A DNA stretch of 64,000 nucleotides from NCBI RefSeq assembly GCF_003315795.1, contig NZ_QMEY01000014.1, positions 158,501 to 222,500 on the forward strand. Direction: 5' to 3'. The position numbers and the translations under genes were made by a program. Positions 15,552 to 23,974 of this stretch are shown piece by piece; position 1 is the first letter of the stretch, and every line of letters begins with the position of its first letter. The notes under the pieces are model-generated. The model was not told where the DNA came from, searched no databases, and saw nothing but the letters and a program-made list of their open reading frames with translations. This stretch comes from Spongiactinospora rosea (GTDB taxonomy: Bacteria > Actinomycetota > Actinomycetes > Streptosporangiales > Streptosporangiaceae).

Positions 15552-17732
15552 GTAAGGTCGGCCCGGAGCGCGGTGCCGGTCTTGCGACCGGTCCGTTTCT
15601 CCGGACCGCCTTCCGAACCCGGCGTACCCGTCTCCGAGTACCGGGCTCTCCACGGATGCTGCCGTCTAATGGGCTGGTTGAACCCATGGGCTGGGGATAC
15701 GCGCGCCGCGATAGCGATACCGGGTGACCGGGATCTTCTCGATGCCGCGCCAGGTGACCCCGTTCGCCGAGAACGGCAGCCATCGCCCAGTGGGCGTGGT
15801 GTGCCGTCGGCGAAACTCCTTCCAGCTCCAGCGATGCCGCTGGCGCAGTAACCTGGCCAGCCTCCACCAGGTGAAGGCGTCCAGGTTGGCGAACACGCGC
15901 TTGGCGATCGCATGCTGGAAGTAGAACGCCCATCCGCCCATGACCCGGTTCAGCTGGGCCAGCAGGGCGTCCAGATTCAACGGTGAGGTCTTGCGGGTCA
16001 GCGCACGAATCTTCGCCTTCAGCCGCCGGATCGGGTCCTTGGCGATGAAGGTGTAAACGTGCCAGGTATTCGTGCCTCGCTTGCGGCGCCACTGGATGTG
16101 AAACCCCAGGAAATCGAACCCCTCGCTCATGTGCACGATCCGGGTCTTGGCCGATGACAGCCGTAACCCCATCGGGGCCAGCACCTGAGCGATCTTTTCG
16201 CGCACCTGGTGGACATGCTCTTCGGAGCCGTTGACCAGGACGACGAAGTCGTCCGCGTAGCGGACGATGCGCCAGGTCGCGGCCCCTTTGGCCCGCAGAG
16301 TGGTCCTCCGTTTCGGGGAGGAGAACACCCCGCCCGGCCGCCACGGCCCGTGCAGATGCTCATCGAGCACCGACAGCGCGATGTTGGCCAGCAATGGAGA
16401 GATGATCCCGCCCTGCGGTGTCCCGGCAGGCGTGTCCTGGCGTTCACCGAGTTCGGTCATGATCCCGGCCTTGAGAAACGCCTTGATCAGAGCCAGGACC
16501 TTCTTGTCCTTGATCCGGTCACGGACACGGTCCATCAGCGCGGCGTGATCGATATCGTCGAAACACGCCGCAATGTCCGCATCCAGCACCCAGCGATACC
16601 CGTGGGTGCCCATGTGCTGGATCTCGGCAATCGCATCCTGAGCTCGTCGCCGAGGCCGAAATCCATAAGAGACCGGCAGGAAGCCGGCCTCGAAAATGGG
16701 CTCCAGCACCAGTTTGAGCGCCGCCTGGACGACCCGGTCGGCGATCACGGGAATGCCCAGCCGCCGCACCTTCCCGGCCCTGCCCGGCTTGGGAATCAGC
16801 CTCTCCCGCACCGGCAACGGCCGGAACGCACCCGTCTTGAGCTGAGTGCGCAGGTCATCCAGGAAGCCCGAAAGGCCGATCCGCTCCTGGACATCGGCGG
16901 CGGTCACACCGTCCACGCCCGCGGTCCGGCCACCCCGGTTGCCCGCCACCCGGTCGAACGCCACCTGCAGCGTCGCCGGGTCATGCACGAAATTGAACAG
17001 GTCCTCGAACCGGCGGCCAGGATCGGCCGCCGCCCAACGGTGAAGCTTGGCCTGCATCTCCGATACCCGCCGACCAGGCCCCAACGGGACCTGATCTGGC
17101 CAGGCGCTCCCATTCGGGGGCGCATCTTTCGGCATTACAGCCTCCAGGTCTTCTCGCTTCCGCTGCCGCCCTTCCCCAAGTGGCCGGCTCTCCCGGCCTC
17201 GAAGTACTATGGCGGCTCCGCCCCACCCGGCCCATTCGGCGGTCGATGCGCCTATCCCACGCGCCGAGCTGGCGGCTCATCTCGCGGGAGCTGGAACCGG
17301 GTGGTTCCCGTGTTCGCTGTGATCCGCTCGGCGAAGGAGGAGCCCGCCTGCATCCCTGCGGCATCGCCATGAGTACGCCGTGGGCCTTCCTCATGGCCTC
17401 CCCGGACGGCAGAGACAAACCATCCCAGGAGTTCCCCGGACCACCACACCGGTGGCGGGTGCGCGCCGCTCCCGGCCCCTATCCACCAGGTTCGAGCCGG
17501 TCTCGCATTGAGGGACGTAATGACGACGGTTCCTCGCGTACTCCTTTCCGCCTTGCTCACCGGACCCGCACCATCTGGCAGTACTGGCACGTCCCGGCTT
17601 CGTCAGGGCCGCTTGCCACCTTCCCCGGCATCACCCGGACCAGGCTGCCCTCAGCTTCCCCGCCCTGCCACGACAGGACGGACGACAAAGGTCTTCCACC
17701 TTCGTACGGACCATCAACGCCTCACGGCGCAC
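15552..17732 (-). mobile_element. group II intron inserted between orfA and orfB of the IS3 element
   Basis: 5' boundary GTGCGCC at 17732, directly after orfA codons for AGE; 3' boundary ...CCTTAC at 15552, an AY end. Joining the exons gives GAG ACG CAC TGG TGA, the usual end of this OrfA family (ET-x-W-stop), which fixes both borders. Domain V is exactly 34 nt (15615-15648): an 8-bp stem starting GAGCCCGG, a CG bulge, a 6-bp stem and a GAGA tetraloop, with the AGC triad. Domain VI fills 15552-15614. The ribozyme 5' domains occupy about 17136-17732. Confidence 0.9.
15666..17135 (-). CDS. ltrA: group II intron reverse transcriptase/maturase
   Basis: 489 residues, encoded inside the intron. 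The reverse transcriptase domain shows AGVDGVTAADVQ, RPLPVRERLIPKPGR, GFRPRRRAQDAI, AGTPQGGIISPLLANIAL and the catalytic YADD at residues 293-296. A maturase (X) domain follows, ending near TWRGIEKIPVTRYRYRG. I see no C-terminal HNH endonuclease, so mobility would rely on nascent DNA strands. It splices the host intron and reverse-transcribes it into new sites. The frame is intact. Confidence 0.93.
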   Translation of the reverse strand: MPKDAPPNGSAWPDQVPLGPGRRVSEMQAKLHRWAAADPGRRFEDLFNFVHDPATLQVAFDRVAGNRGGRTAGVDGVTAADVQERIGLSGFLDDLRTQLKTGAFRPLPVRERLIPKPGRAGKVRRLGIPVIADRVVQAALKLVLEPIFEAGFLPVSYGFRPRRRAQDAIAEIQHMGTHGYRWVLDADIAACFDDIDHAALMDRVRDRIKDKKVLALIKAFLKAGIMTELGERQDTPAGTPQGGIISPLLANIALSVLDEHLHGPWRPGGVFSSPKRRTTLRAKGAATWRIVRYADDFVVLVNGSEEHVHQVREKIAQVLAPMGLRLSSAKTRIVHMSEGFDFLGFHIQWRRKRGTNTWHVYTFIAKDPIRRLKAKIRALTRKTSPLNLDALLAQLNRVMGGWAFYFQHAIAKRVFANLDAFTWWRLARLLRQRHRWSWKEFRRRHTTPTGRWLPFSANGVTWRGIEKIPVTRYRYRGARIPSPWVQPAH

Positions 17733-18079
17733 GTCTCCCCGGCGAAATACTTGGCCGCCTTGCGCAGGATGTCGCGTTCGGTGGTGAGCTTCTTCTCGCT
17801 GGCCTCGAGCTCGCGCACTCGGGCTTCCAACTGGGCGATCCGCTCGGCGGCCTCATCGGCCGCGCCGGCGGGCTGTTGACTCCGGGCGGTGGTCGAGCCG
17901 GTCGGCGGTCTACCCGGTGCCTCACCGCGCTGAGCACGCGCTCGTACCACCCACTCGCGCAGGCTGCCCCTACTCACTGCCAGGTCGGCGGCGATGCCCT
18001 TGTAGGTCGCCCCGGGTGTGGACTCGTACAAGGCCACGGCATCGGCCCTGAACTCGTCGCTGTAGTCCTTCAACGCCAT
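17733..18079 (-). CDS. IS3-family transposase OrfA, first exon
   Basis: 115 complete codons from the ATG at 18079 (MALKDYSDEFRADAVALY) plus two bases of a codon split by the intron. An HTH_Tnp_1 fold (GIAADLAVSRGSLREWV) is followed by a leucine-zipper-like coiled coil (AERIAQLEARVRELEASEKK) and the conserved ERDILRKAAKYFAGET end. Spliced, the protein would be 118 residues ending THW. Unspliced, translation runs into the intron and stops at 17714. Confidence 0.88.
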
Positions 18080-18133
18080 CGGCGGTCTTCTCGCTTCCTC
18101 TGGATCAAGCAAGATCCAGTATCAGCGTGTCCA

Positions 18134-18385
18134 CCACTTGGGGGGAGTTCCCCTTCGCCGCTCCCTGTCGCAGCTGTTCAGAGGCCGTCAGTACGCACTT
18201 GATAAACCTTGGGCGGAGTTCCTGCGGGAGGAGGCCTACCTGTTCGACACTCTGACATGCTGCGGCAGAGGTGCATGATGACAAGCTCCACTACCGACAT
18301 GTGCCAGTGGAGGACTGTCTGGGGTACGGGGTGCCCTCGGGCCTTCGTAGTGGTCGATCTAGCGGTGACCGGAGAACTCCATGGG
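18134..18385. other. IS3 right flank, degraded sequence
   Basis: No gene. One frame reads QLFRGRQYALDKPWAEFLRE then a stop soon after, which looks like a piece of a lost gene. It may be the other half of whatever the insertion hit, but the left flank gives no match I can see. Confidence 0.3.
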
Positions 18386-18468
18386 TGGGCGAGGAGGGAT
18401 TTGAACCCTCACGTCCTTTCGAACACGCGGACCTGAACCGTCCGCGTCTGCCGTTCCGCCACCCGCCC
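18386..18468 (-). tRNA. tRNA-Leu (anticodon CAG)
   Basis: 83 nt on the minus strand. Acceptor GGGCGGG pairs with CTCGCCC, discriminator A. The D-arm region GGCGGAACGGCAGACGC is the leucine type, there is a class II variable arm (GTTC-GAAA-GGAC), and the T-arm is GAGGG-TTCAAAT-CCCTC. No CCA is encoded. The TTCAGGT loop gives anticodon CAG. The 5-bp anticodon stem in that register has only three good pairs; a shifted 6-bp stem CGGAC/GTCCG also forms, but would lose U33. Type is firm, exact fold less so. Confidence 0.9.
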
Positions 18469-18722
18469 TTGTGGGTGCGGAAAAACAGTAGCACGGAAGG
18501 CGTCATGGGGTGATCCAGATTCCCTTGCATTCATCCCTTCGCATCGGCCCAAGGTGCTCGGTGGCAAGGGCCGACGGAGTCGGTCCGCGGCAGTTTCCTG
18601 AGTCAACCTGAGCACGTGGCCCGACGTCAGGAACCCCACTCTTCCGTAACGGTAAGTATCGATATGTCTACCTCTAGTGAATTCTGGGGGAGTCGTTCCT
18701 GATAGCGGAAGGAGAGCGTTTC

Positions 18723-19025
18723 GTGTCCATGATCCAGACCGGGGTCGTCGAGCTGGGCTCCGACGATCCGGTCGAGACGGCCAGCGGTAACACGTCCACC
18801 TTCACCCGCGTCACCTTTCCCACCCCGTTCCCGGCCGGGTCCCAGGTGATCGTCTTGCCGTTCGCGCAGACGTTCAACGGCTCCGACCCGCCCGGCATCC
18901 GCATCGCCGACGTCAACGAGCAGGGCTTCCTGATCCGCCTGAACGAGGTCCTGGTCACCGGCTCGGTCAAGAGCAACGGCGTCCACGCCGTGGAGACCAT
19001 CGGCTGGCTCGCCTCCACCGTGTGA
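18723..19025 (+). CDS. small H-type lectin-like protein
   Basis: 100 residues from the GTG at 18723, which has GGAAGGAG 8 nt upstream. The sequence is beta-rich: FTRVTFPTPFPAGSQVIVLP, ... GIRIADVNEQGFLIRLNEVL ... HAVETIGWLAST. This pattern (pressure on VxFxxxF..PxV..T and a C-terminal V.WLA) resembles H-type lectin or phage tail-fibre-like single-domain proteins. No signal peptide. It stands alone between the tRNA-Leu and the IS110 transposase. The lectin call is by resemblance only. Confidence 0.55.
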   Translation: MSMIQTGVVELGSDDPVETASGNTSTFTRVTFPTPFPAGSQVIVLPFAQTFNGSDPPGIRIADVNEQGFLIRLNEVLVTGSVKSNGVHAVETIGWLASTV

Positions 19026-19259
19026 CCACACCCCGCCGAGCAGATCACCCCCGCGTCTCCGGCCCGGCATACGCCCGCTGTCCATCGGCTGCGCTCGCAC
19101 GATCGTGAGTGCTCGCCGGTGAAGCCTTGCCGGTCGGACTCTCGCGGGGGTCCGCCCTGTTCCGGTGCGCGGCGAGAACCCTGGTGCTCCGGTGGCAAGG
19201 TGACCCGGACCGCAGCGAGCGCCAGCGAGTGAGGACCGGAAGCGCCGCGGCAGCCCTCT

Positions 19260-20462
19260 TTAAGCGGCATTCGCGCGGTGCCGGGCGTGATGAACGGCGG
19301 GATCATACGGTGTGCCGTCGCGGAAGCAGGCGAACATAATCCGTAGCCAGCCGCGGCCGAGGATGCGGACGGCTTGGGGGTGTCGCTTGCCGCGGTCTCG
19401 GGCGCGCCGGTAGAGGCCGGCGGCCCAGGGATCGTCGTGGCGGCTGTTGTCGGCGAAGGTGTGCAGTGCCTTGCGGGCGGCGCGGTTGGCGGCGTGCCGG
19501 AATCCGACCGCGTGGACCTTGCCGCTGGCCCGGGTGACCGGGGCCATACCGGCCTCGGCGGTGAGCTGCTCGGCGGTCAGGCCGCGTTCCAGCATCGGGC
19601 CGACCTCGCCGATGATCTGGGCGAGATTGACGATGCCGACCCGGGGCAGTGCCCGGAACAGCTCAGCGTACGGGTGATCGTGCAAGACCTGCTTGATCGC
19701 CGCTTCCAGCGTCTTGATGGCCTGCACGATGGCGCGGACCTGGCCGGCCTGGGTCCCGACCAGCGTGGCGATGATCTCGGCGCTGATCCGGCTGGCGGCG
19801 GCCGGTGCCGACCGCAGCCGCTGGATAAGGTCGGCGCCGCTCTTGCCGCCGCTGTAGCCGTGACGGCGCAGGAAGGCGTCCAGCCGGGCGGGGGTGAGCG
19901 TGGCGGCGGCCTGGGGAGTGGGGTAGCGCTCCAGGAACGCCAGGGAGATGTCCGCCTCGATGGTGGCGAACAGCCGGGTCGCTCCCGGCCAGTGCGCTTC
20001 CAGCAACGCGCGGAGCTGGTTGGTCAGGCTGGTGCGGGTGGCGACCAGGTCGCTGCGCTGCCGCGACAGCGCCTGAAGCTCCAGCGTCTTGGGATGGGTG
20101 GGGGTGAGGGTCCGCAGGTAATGGCCGTCGGTACGGACCAGGTCGGCGAGCATGAAGCTGTCGGCGCTGTCGGTTTTAGCGCGGGAGGCTCCCCACCGGG
20201 GACGCATCGCGGTGAACATACCCGGGTGGATGGGCACGATCGGGTGCCCGGCCGCCAGCAGCCGATCGACGACCAGGCCCTTGCTGGTCTCGATCGCCAC
20301 CCGCAGTTCGGCGGGGTCGCCGTAGTCGGCCAGGCGGCGCAGCGTGGAGGTGATCCCGGCCTCGGTGTGCGGGAGTGTCCAACGGGCCGCTTTCGCGCCG
20401 CGGGCGTCGAGTACCGTCACCGAGTGCGTCCGGCCGCCCCAGTCCCAGCCCACCGTGTGCAA
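19260..20462 (-). CDS. IS110-family transposase (DEDD recombinase)
   Basis: 400 residues. N-terminal DEDD nuclease domain: VGWDWGGRTHSVTVLD, ELRVAIETSKGLVVDRLLAA and RAKTDSADSFMLADLVRTDG. C-terminal Transposase_20 domain with RALPRVGIVNLAQIIGEVG and AEAGMAPVTRASGKVHAVGF carrying the candidate catalytic serine region. Complete frame; the start is TTG at 20462. IS110 elements move without terminal repeats, using a structured RNA from the element. The catalytic core looks intact. Confidence 0.93.
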   Translation of the reverse strand: MHTVGWDWGGRTHSVTVLDARGAKAARWTLPHTEAGITSTLRRLADYGDPAELRVAIETSKGLVVDRLLAAGHPIVPIHPGMFTAMRPRWGASRAKTDSADSFMLADLVRTDGHYLRTLTPTHPKTLELQALSRQRSDLVATRTSLTNQLRALLEAHWPGATRLFATIEADISLAFLERYPTPQAAATLTPARLDAFLRRHGYSGGKSGADLIQRLRSAPAAASRISAEIIATLVGTQAGQVRAIVQAIKTLEAAIKQVLHDHPYAELFRALPRVGIVNLAQIIGEVGPMLERGLTAEQLTAEAGMAPVTRASGKVHAVGFRHAANRAARKALHTFADNSRHDDPWAAGLYRRARDRGKRHPQAVRILGRGWLRIMFACFRDGTPYDPAVHHARHRANAA

Positions 20463-21172
20463 CGTGCGTGTCCTTCCGATCGGCGTTCTGCACCTCTGAT
20501 CACGGGGAGGACGTCTGCCGGAAGCTCATTACTGCGGCCCTCGCGGGGCGATTCCCTGATGCCGATCCGACGCCCTCGTCCCGGTGGTGCCGGCGAACTG
20601 TCGCTAGCCGTCCAGCGGCTGACCGATCGCGGGCCGTACACCACCGGGCCGAGAGGTGACGGTCCCTGACGGAACCGCACGACCCATGATCCCCTAATGA
20701 GCCGATCGCCCCAGCTCGTACGGTGAGCACCGAAGTCCGCGATCGTCACGGCCCTGGCCACCCCTAACGAACCGGTCTTGAGTGCCAGGGACGTGCGGGT
20801 GGCGGCAAGGAAGTCATTGAGCACATAGGTCTGGTACTGCAGTTTCTTTGAACTTCGCTTACGACGCAGTGAAGACGGTCGGATACGGCGATGTTGCAAA
20901 GCAGTCCGGGCAGAATGCGTCGCCGCGATGAGGCTACAGCCTTCTTTCAATCGCTCCCGTCGTGGCGACGGCTGGACTGCATGGGCGACGCTGGCCGCGA
21001 CCGGCCGAAGAGCCGCAGCGCGGCCAGCGATCGCCCGACGCGTGCCGGGCCGCCGCGGGCGGACCGGCCTTGAAGACGTAGAGAAAGTCCTCATCCAACT
21101 CAACGCACTGCGGTGCCATTGATCTTGGTGTCGCGAGCCTGGTGTAGCAGGGGGCTCCGCTCGAGGTGATGT
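20463..21172. other. IS110 upstream region and unassigned sequence
   Basis: 710 bp without a convincing gene. The first 200-250 bp next to the transposase start is where IS110-group elements encode their bridge RNA, so a structured RNA may be here; I did not fold it. The rest (20700-21170) has only ORFs with poor codon character. A minus-strand stretch reading LQYQTYVLNDFLAATRTSLA could be a gene remnant. Confidence 0.35.
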
Positions 21173-21454
21173 CTATCGGGCGTGTCCGGCGAGGAGTGCG
21201 TGCCAGGTGTCCCAGCCTTCGCGGGTGGGGAGGCGGTGGGTCTCGCTGACGTCGGTACTGATGGGGAGCGTGCGGGTTCGGGTGATGTAGAGCAGGCCGC
21301 CGCTGGCGCGTAGTTCGTAGACGGTTTCCTGGCAGTCGCAGGTCCAGGCGAGGGTGCGGTGGCGGGTGTCGGTGCGTGGTGGGGTCCAGGTCAGCGGGGT
21401 GTATCCGGGCTGGGGGTGTCGGGGGTGGGGTGCCAGGCACCAGTAGCTGATCAC
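21173..21454 (-). CDS. small hypothetical protein coupled to an ATPase-like gene
   Basis: 93 residues from a GTG that overlaps the stop of the upstream HATPase gene (GTGA). It has a CDC motif (LAWTCDCQETVYELRASGG) and a beta-rich middle, with no signal peptide or membrane segment. It looks like the small partner genes that often follow anti-sigma-like ATPases in actinomycetes, but I do not recognise a named family. Confidence 0.6.
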   Translation of the reverse strand: MISYWCLAPHPRHPQPGYTPLTWTPPRTDTRHRTLAWTCDCQETVYELRASGGLLYITRTRTLPISTDVSETHRLPTREGWDTWHALLAGHAR

Positions 21455-21903
21455 TGAGCGGGCTGGTGCGGGGTGGTGAGGTGGAGCAGGGCCCAGACGG
21501 TACGGCTGGATTGGGTGGCGTGGGTGCCCCAGCCGTTGGCGAGTTGGGAGATGAGGTGGAGGCCGCGGCCGATGAGGTCGAGGTCGTCGGCGGTGGTGAG
21601 GCGGGGGGTGGTGGGGCCGCCTTCGTCGAGGACGGTGAGCAGGAGCAGGCGGGTGGTGCGATGCAGGGTGACTTGGAAGCGTCCGCCGGCCTGGCCGCTG
21701 TTGGTGTGGCGGATTGCGTTGGTGGCGAGCTCGGAGAAGGGGAGTTCGGCGGTGTCGGCTTCGGGGTGGTCGGCGAGGCAGGTGGTGACGAATCGGCGGG
21801 CTTCGGCGATGTGGCGTTTGGTGCCGGGGAAGGTTCGGGTCCAGCGTTGGGGGCGCTGGGCCTGGCGGCCGGAGCAGGCGGGGGGAGTGTCGGTGTACGT
21901 CAC
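21451..21903 (-). CDS. HATPase-type ATP-binding regulator (anti-sigma-like)
   Basis: 150 residues with the GHKL fold of SpoIIAB/RsbW-like proteins: RFVTTCLADH, the N-box LPFSELATNAIRHTNSG, the G1 box VLDEGGPTTPRL and GRGLHLISQLANGWG. These proteins bind ATP and often inhibit sigma factors or act as serine kinases. It is transcribed away from the ABM/XRE pair; the shared 190-bp intergenic region holds AAGTAC repeats. Confidence 0.85.
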   Translation of the reverse strand: MTYTDTPPACSGRQAQRPQRWTRTFPGTKRHIAEARRFVTTCLADHPEADTAELPFSELATNAIRHTNSGQAGGRFQVTLHRTTRLLLLTVLDEGGPTTPRLTTADDLDLIGRGLHLISQLANGWGTHATQSSRTVWALLHLTTPHQPAQ

Positions 21904-21956
21904 GGGGAGACCTCGCGTTCATGCAGCTCAGATCATCTATAGCGCTATCAGCATTT

Positions 21957-22020
21957 AAAGTACTGGTGCTATACTTCAAGTACAAGCGACTTGGAGTACT
22001 TGCGCCGCACAATAAGTACT
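21957..22020. promoter_or_regulatory. cluster of AAGTAC-type repeats in a divergent promoter region
   Basis: Four copies of (A)AGTAC within 64 bp: 21957-21964, 21978-21983, 21995-22000 and 22014-22020, partly in inverted order (CAAGTACAAG, GGAGTACTTG). A TATACT -10 candidate at 21970-21975 lies among them. Similar AAAGTAC copies occur at 23641-23669. They look like operators for a local repressor. Confidence 0.6.
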
Positions 22021-22096
22021 GGTCAGATCGTCGAGGACCGATCCAACGACCAGGCGGCGATCCGACCGCTCCGCCACACCCGAGGGAGGGTGCCCC

Positions 22097-22405
22097 ATGT
22101 TCGGACTCGTCGTCCGATTCACGTGCAAGGACGAGGCCAGCGCTGATGCGTTCGATCGGCTGGTGGCCGACACCATCGAGGCCATCCGCCGCGATGAGCC
22201 CGGCACGATCGTCTACGCCGCCCACCGCGTGGACGGCAAGCCGCTCCAGCGGATCTTCTACGAGCTATACGCCGACCGCGCCGCCTTCGACGCCCACGAG
22301 GCCACCGGCCACACCAAGCACTTCCTCGCCGCACGCGAAGAGCTGCTGGCCTCGATCGAGGTCGACCGGCTGGAACTGACCAGCGGGAAGGGCACCACGC
22401 CATGA
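22097..22405 (+). CDS. ABM-family putative quinol monooxygenase
   Basis: 102 residues, the usual size of antibiotic-biosynthesis-monooxygenase (ABM) domain proteins. Ferredoxin-like pattern: MFGLVVRFTCKDEASADAFD, then PGTIVYAAHRVDGKPLQRIF, YELYADRAAFDAHEATGHTK and a final FLAAREELLASIEVDRLEL. ABM proteins act on quinones, haem or aromatic intermediates; the substrate here is unknown. ATG with a GGAGGGTG-like ribosome site. Its stop overlaps the start of the XRE regulator. Confidence 0.8.
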   Translation: MFGLVVRFTCKDEASADAFDRLVADTIEAIRRDEPGTIVYAAHRVDGKPLQRIFYELYADRAAFDAHEATGHTKHFLAAREELLASIEVDRLELTSGKGTTP

Positions 22406-23628
22406 CCAGCGACGCGAGCAGCCAAGCGAATACTGAGTATCAGCGGGCGCTGGGGCGGCGTATCGCCCAGGAACGCAAACGGCGCGGCCTGTCCCAAGTC
22501 GAGCTGGCGCAACTGGTGGACCGCTCGGTGGCGTGGATCTCCCAGGTCGAGCGCGGCGTCCGCAAGGTCGATCGCATGTCGGTGCTGGAGAAGGTCGCCG
22601 AAGTGCTGGACCTGCCGCTGGCCGAACTGGCCGCCGAAGCCCCGGTGGTCGCCGCCACCACAGAGGAGGCGCCCGGGACGGCCGGACTGCGGCTGTTGCT
22701 GTCGGGCGCGCATTCGTTGCAGGCGATGCTGCATTCGGCTCCCGCGCCGCACGCCTCCCAGCTTGCGCCGAAGGTGGACCGCGCGTGGGAGCTGACCCAT
22801 GCCAGCCGGTACGTGGAGCTGACCAATCTGCTCCGTGGCCTGATCCCCACGCTGGAGAGCGGGGTACGGTCGGCTTCGGCCAAGCAGCAGGCCGATTTGT
22901 ACCGGCTGCTGGCCACGGCCTATCAGGCGTGTTCGGCGTCGCTGGCCAAGCTCGGCGAGCCGGAGGCCGCGTGGATCGCAGGCGATCGGGCGATCAACGC
23001 AGCCGAGCGGGCCGGGGATCCGTTCATGATGGCGGCCGGGGCGTTCCGGCTGGGCTTCGTCTTCCTAGGGGCGCGGCACTTCGAGCAGGCCGAGGAGATC
23101 GCCCGCACCGCCGCCGATGCCCTGTGGTTCATGGCGGGCGAGGGCAAGCCGGAGGCGATGTCATTGTGGGGCGGCTTGACGCTGCAGCGCGCGGTGGCCG
23201 CCTCCCGGCTGAACCAGGGCGATGCCGCATACCGGCATCTGGCCGGTGCACGGGATATGGCCGCGCGGCTGGGTGAGGGCCGTAACGACTACAACACCGA
23301 GTTCGGGCCCGCGAACGTGGTGCTGCACGAGGTGGCCGTGGCGGTGGAGCTCGGCGACGCAGGGCATGCCCTGCGGGTCGGGACCACTGTGGACGTCTCC
23401 GGCCTGTCGGTGGAACGGCGGGCGCGGCTGCGCATCGATCTGGCGCGGGCGCATGCTCAGCGGCGTCAGGTGGAGGCGGCCACCGCCGCGTTGCTGGAGG
23501 CGGAGGAGATCGCGCCGGAGCAGGTCCGTAATCACCGGCTGGTACGGCAGGTCACCTCGGACCTGCTGACGATGCAGGATCCGGTGCCCGCCGACCTGCG
23601 GGCGCTGGCCGACCGCGTGGGAGCGTAG
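22402..23628 (+). CDS. XRE-family regulator with a TPR-like sensor domain
   Basis: 408 residues. HTH_3 domain at about 14-72 (LGRRIAQERKRRGLSQVELA ... RSVAWISQVERGVRKVD), then an all-helical region resembling tetratricopeptide repeats. It is co-translated with the ABM gene (ATGA). The AAGTAC clusters lie before the pair and directly after this gene, so it may regulate both its own promoter and the integrative-element module downstream. The role is inferred from position. Confidence 0.88.
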   Translation: MTSDASSQANTEYQRALGRRIAQERKRRGLSQVELAQLVDRSVAWISQVERGVRKVDRMSVLEKVAEVLDLPLAELAAEAPVVAATTEEAPGTAGLRLLLSGAHSLQAMLHSAPAPHASQLAPKVDRAWELTHASRYVELTNLLRGLIPTLESGVRSASAKQQADLYRLLATAYQACSASLAKLGEPEAAWIAGDRAINAAERAGDPFMMAAGAFRLGFVFLGARHFEQAEEIARTAADALWFMAGEGKPEAMSLWGGLTLQRAVAASRLNQGDAAYRHLAGARDMAARLGEGRNDYNTEFGPANVVLHEVAVAVELGDAGHALRVGTTVDVSGLSVERRARLRIDLARAHAQRRQVEAATAALLEAEEIAPEQVRNHRLVRQVTSDLLTMQDPVPADLRALADRVGA

Positions 23629-23640
23629 AGACTCGTAGAA

Positions 23641-23669
23641 AAAGTACGTGTGCTGATACTCAAAGTACT
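23641..23669 (+). promoter_or_regulatory. second AAAGTAC repeat pair
   Basis: AAAGTAC at 23641-23647 and CAAAGTACTAGCGC from 23661, with GATACT (possible -10) between them. The sequence AAAGTACT followed by G and GC mirrors the copies at 21957 and 22014. It lies between the XRE stop and the hairpin at 23693. Confidence 0.5.
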
Positions 23670-23692
23670 AGCGCAATCACTCTGAGCGATGT

Positions 23693-23757
23693 AGCGTTTG
23701 TGTTGTCGCTGGAACTCTCCGTAACCGGAGGGTCGCAGCCCAGCACAAACGCTTTTC
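23693..23757 (+). terminator. long hairpin with T-run after the XRE gene
   Basis: AGCGTTTGTG (23693-23702) pairs with CACAAACGCT (23744-23753), with a second small stem CTCCGTAACCGGAG inside, and TTTT follows. Two more hairpins come next: AGGCCAC/GTGGCCT (23816-23837) and GCGGG/CCCGC (about 23840-23852). It can end the XRE transcript, or the group may belong to an origin or transfer region of the element. Confidence 0.6.
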
Positions 23758-23974
23758 GCGTTCCAGGGCCGAACCGGGCAGCACCGCACCAACGGCCCTG
23801 CGGACGACGAAACCAAGGCCACACATGAAAGTGGCCTGAGCGGGAGACCCGCCCAGGCCCGGATGCGGAAAGCACCCTAGTTGGCACTTCGATGCTACCG
23901 CCTCCGGATTTGACGGCGCGGCACCGCTCGTCCCATAACGCCTGCTCAGCAGGCCGACGAGAGGTCTATTCGCC

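Larger units (their letters stand above)
14626..18133 (-). mobile_element. IS3-family insertion sequence interrupted by a group II intron
   Basis: Ends are set by the inverted match TGGACACGC at 14626-14634 and its complement at 18125-18133. Inside, on the minus strand, are orfA, a 2181-bp group II intron, then orfB. Without the intron the element would be about 1327 bp, a normal IS3 size. Flanks at 14514-14625 and 18134-18260 contain short coding-like pieces that I could not identify (for example QLFRGRQYALDKPWAEFL on the right). I see no clear target-site duplication. Confidence 0.75.

Noticed and set aside
18386..18468. tRNA-Sec instead of tRNA-Leu because TCA can be read in the loop
   Set aside because: The D-arm and acceptor are those of leucine tRNAs, the length is 83 nt without the longer Sec acceptor arm, and the Leu CAG reading agrees with the TTCAGGT loop.
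20417..21103. 228-codon minus-strand ORF upstream of the IS110 transposase
   Set aside because: It overlaps the transposase start region in another frame, has irregular codon use and no recognisable domain.
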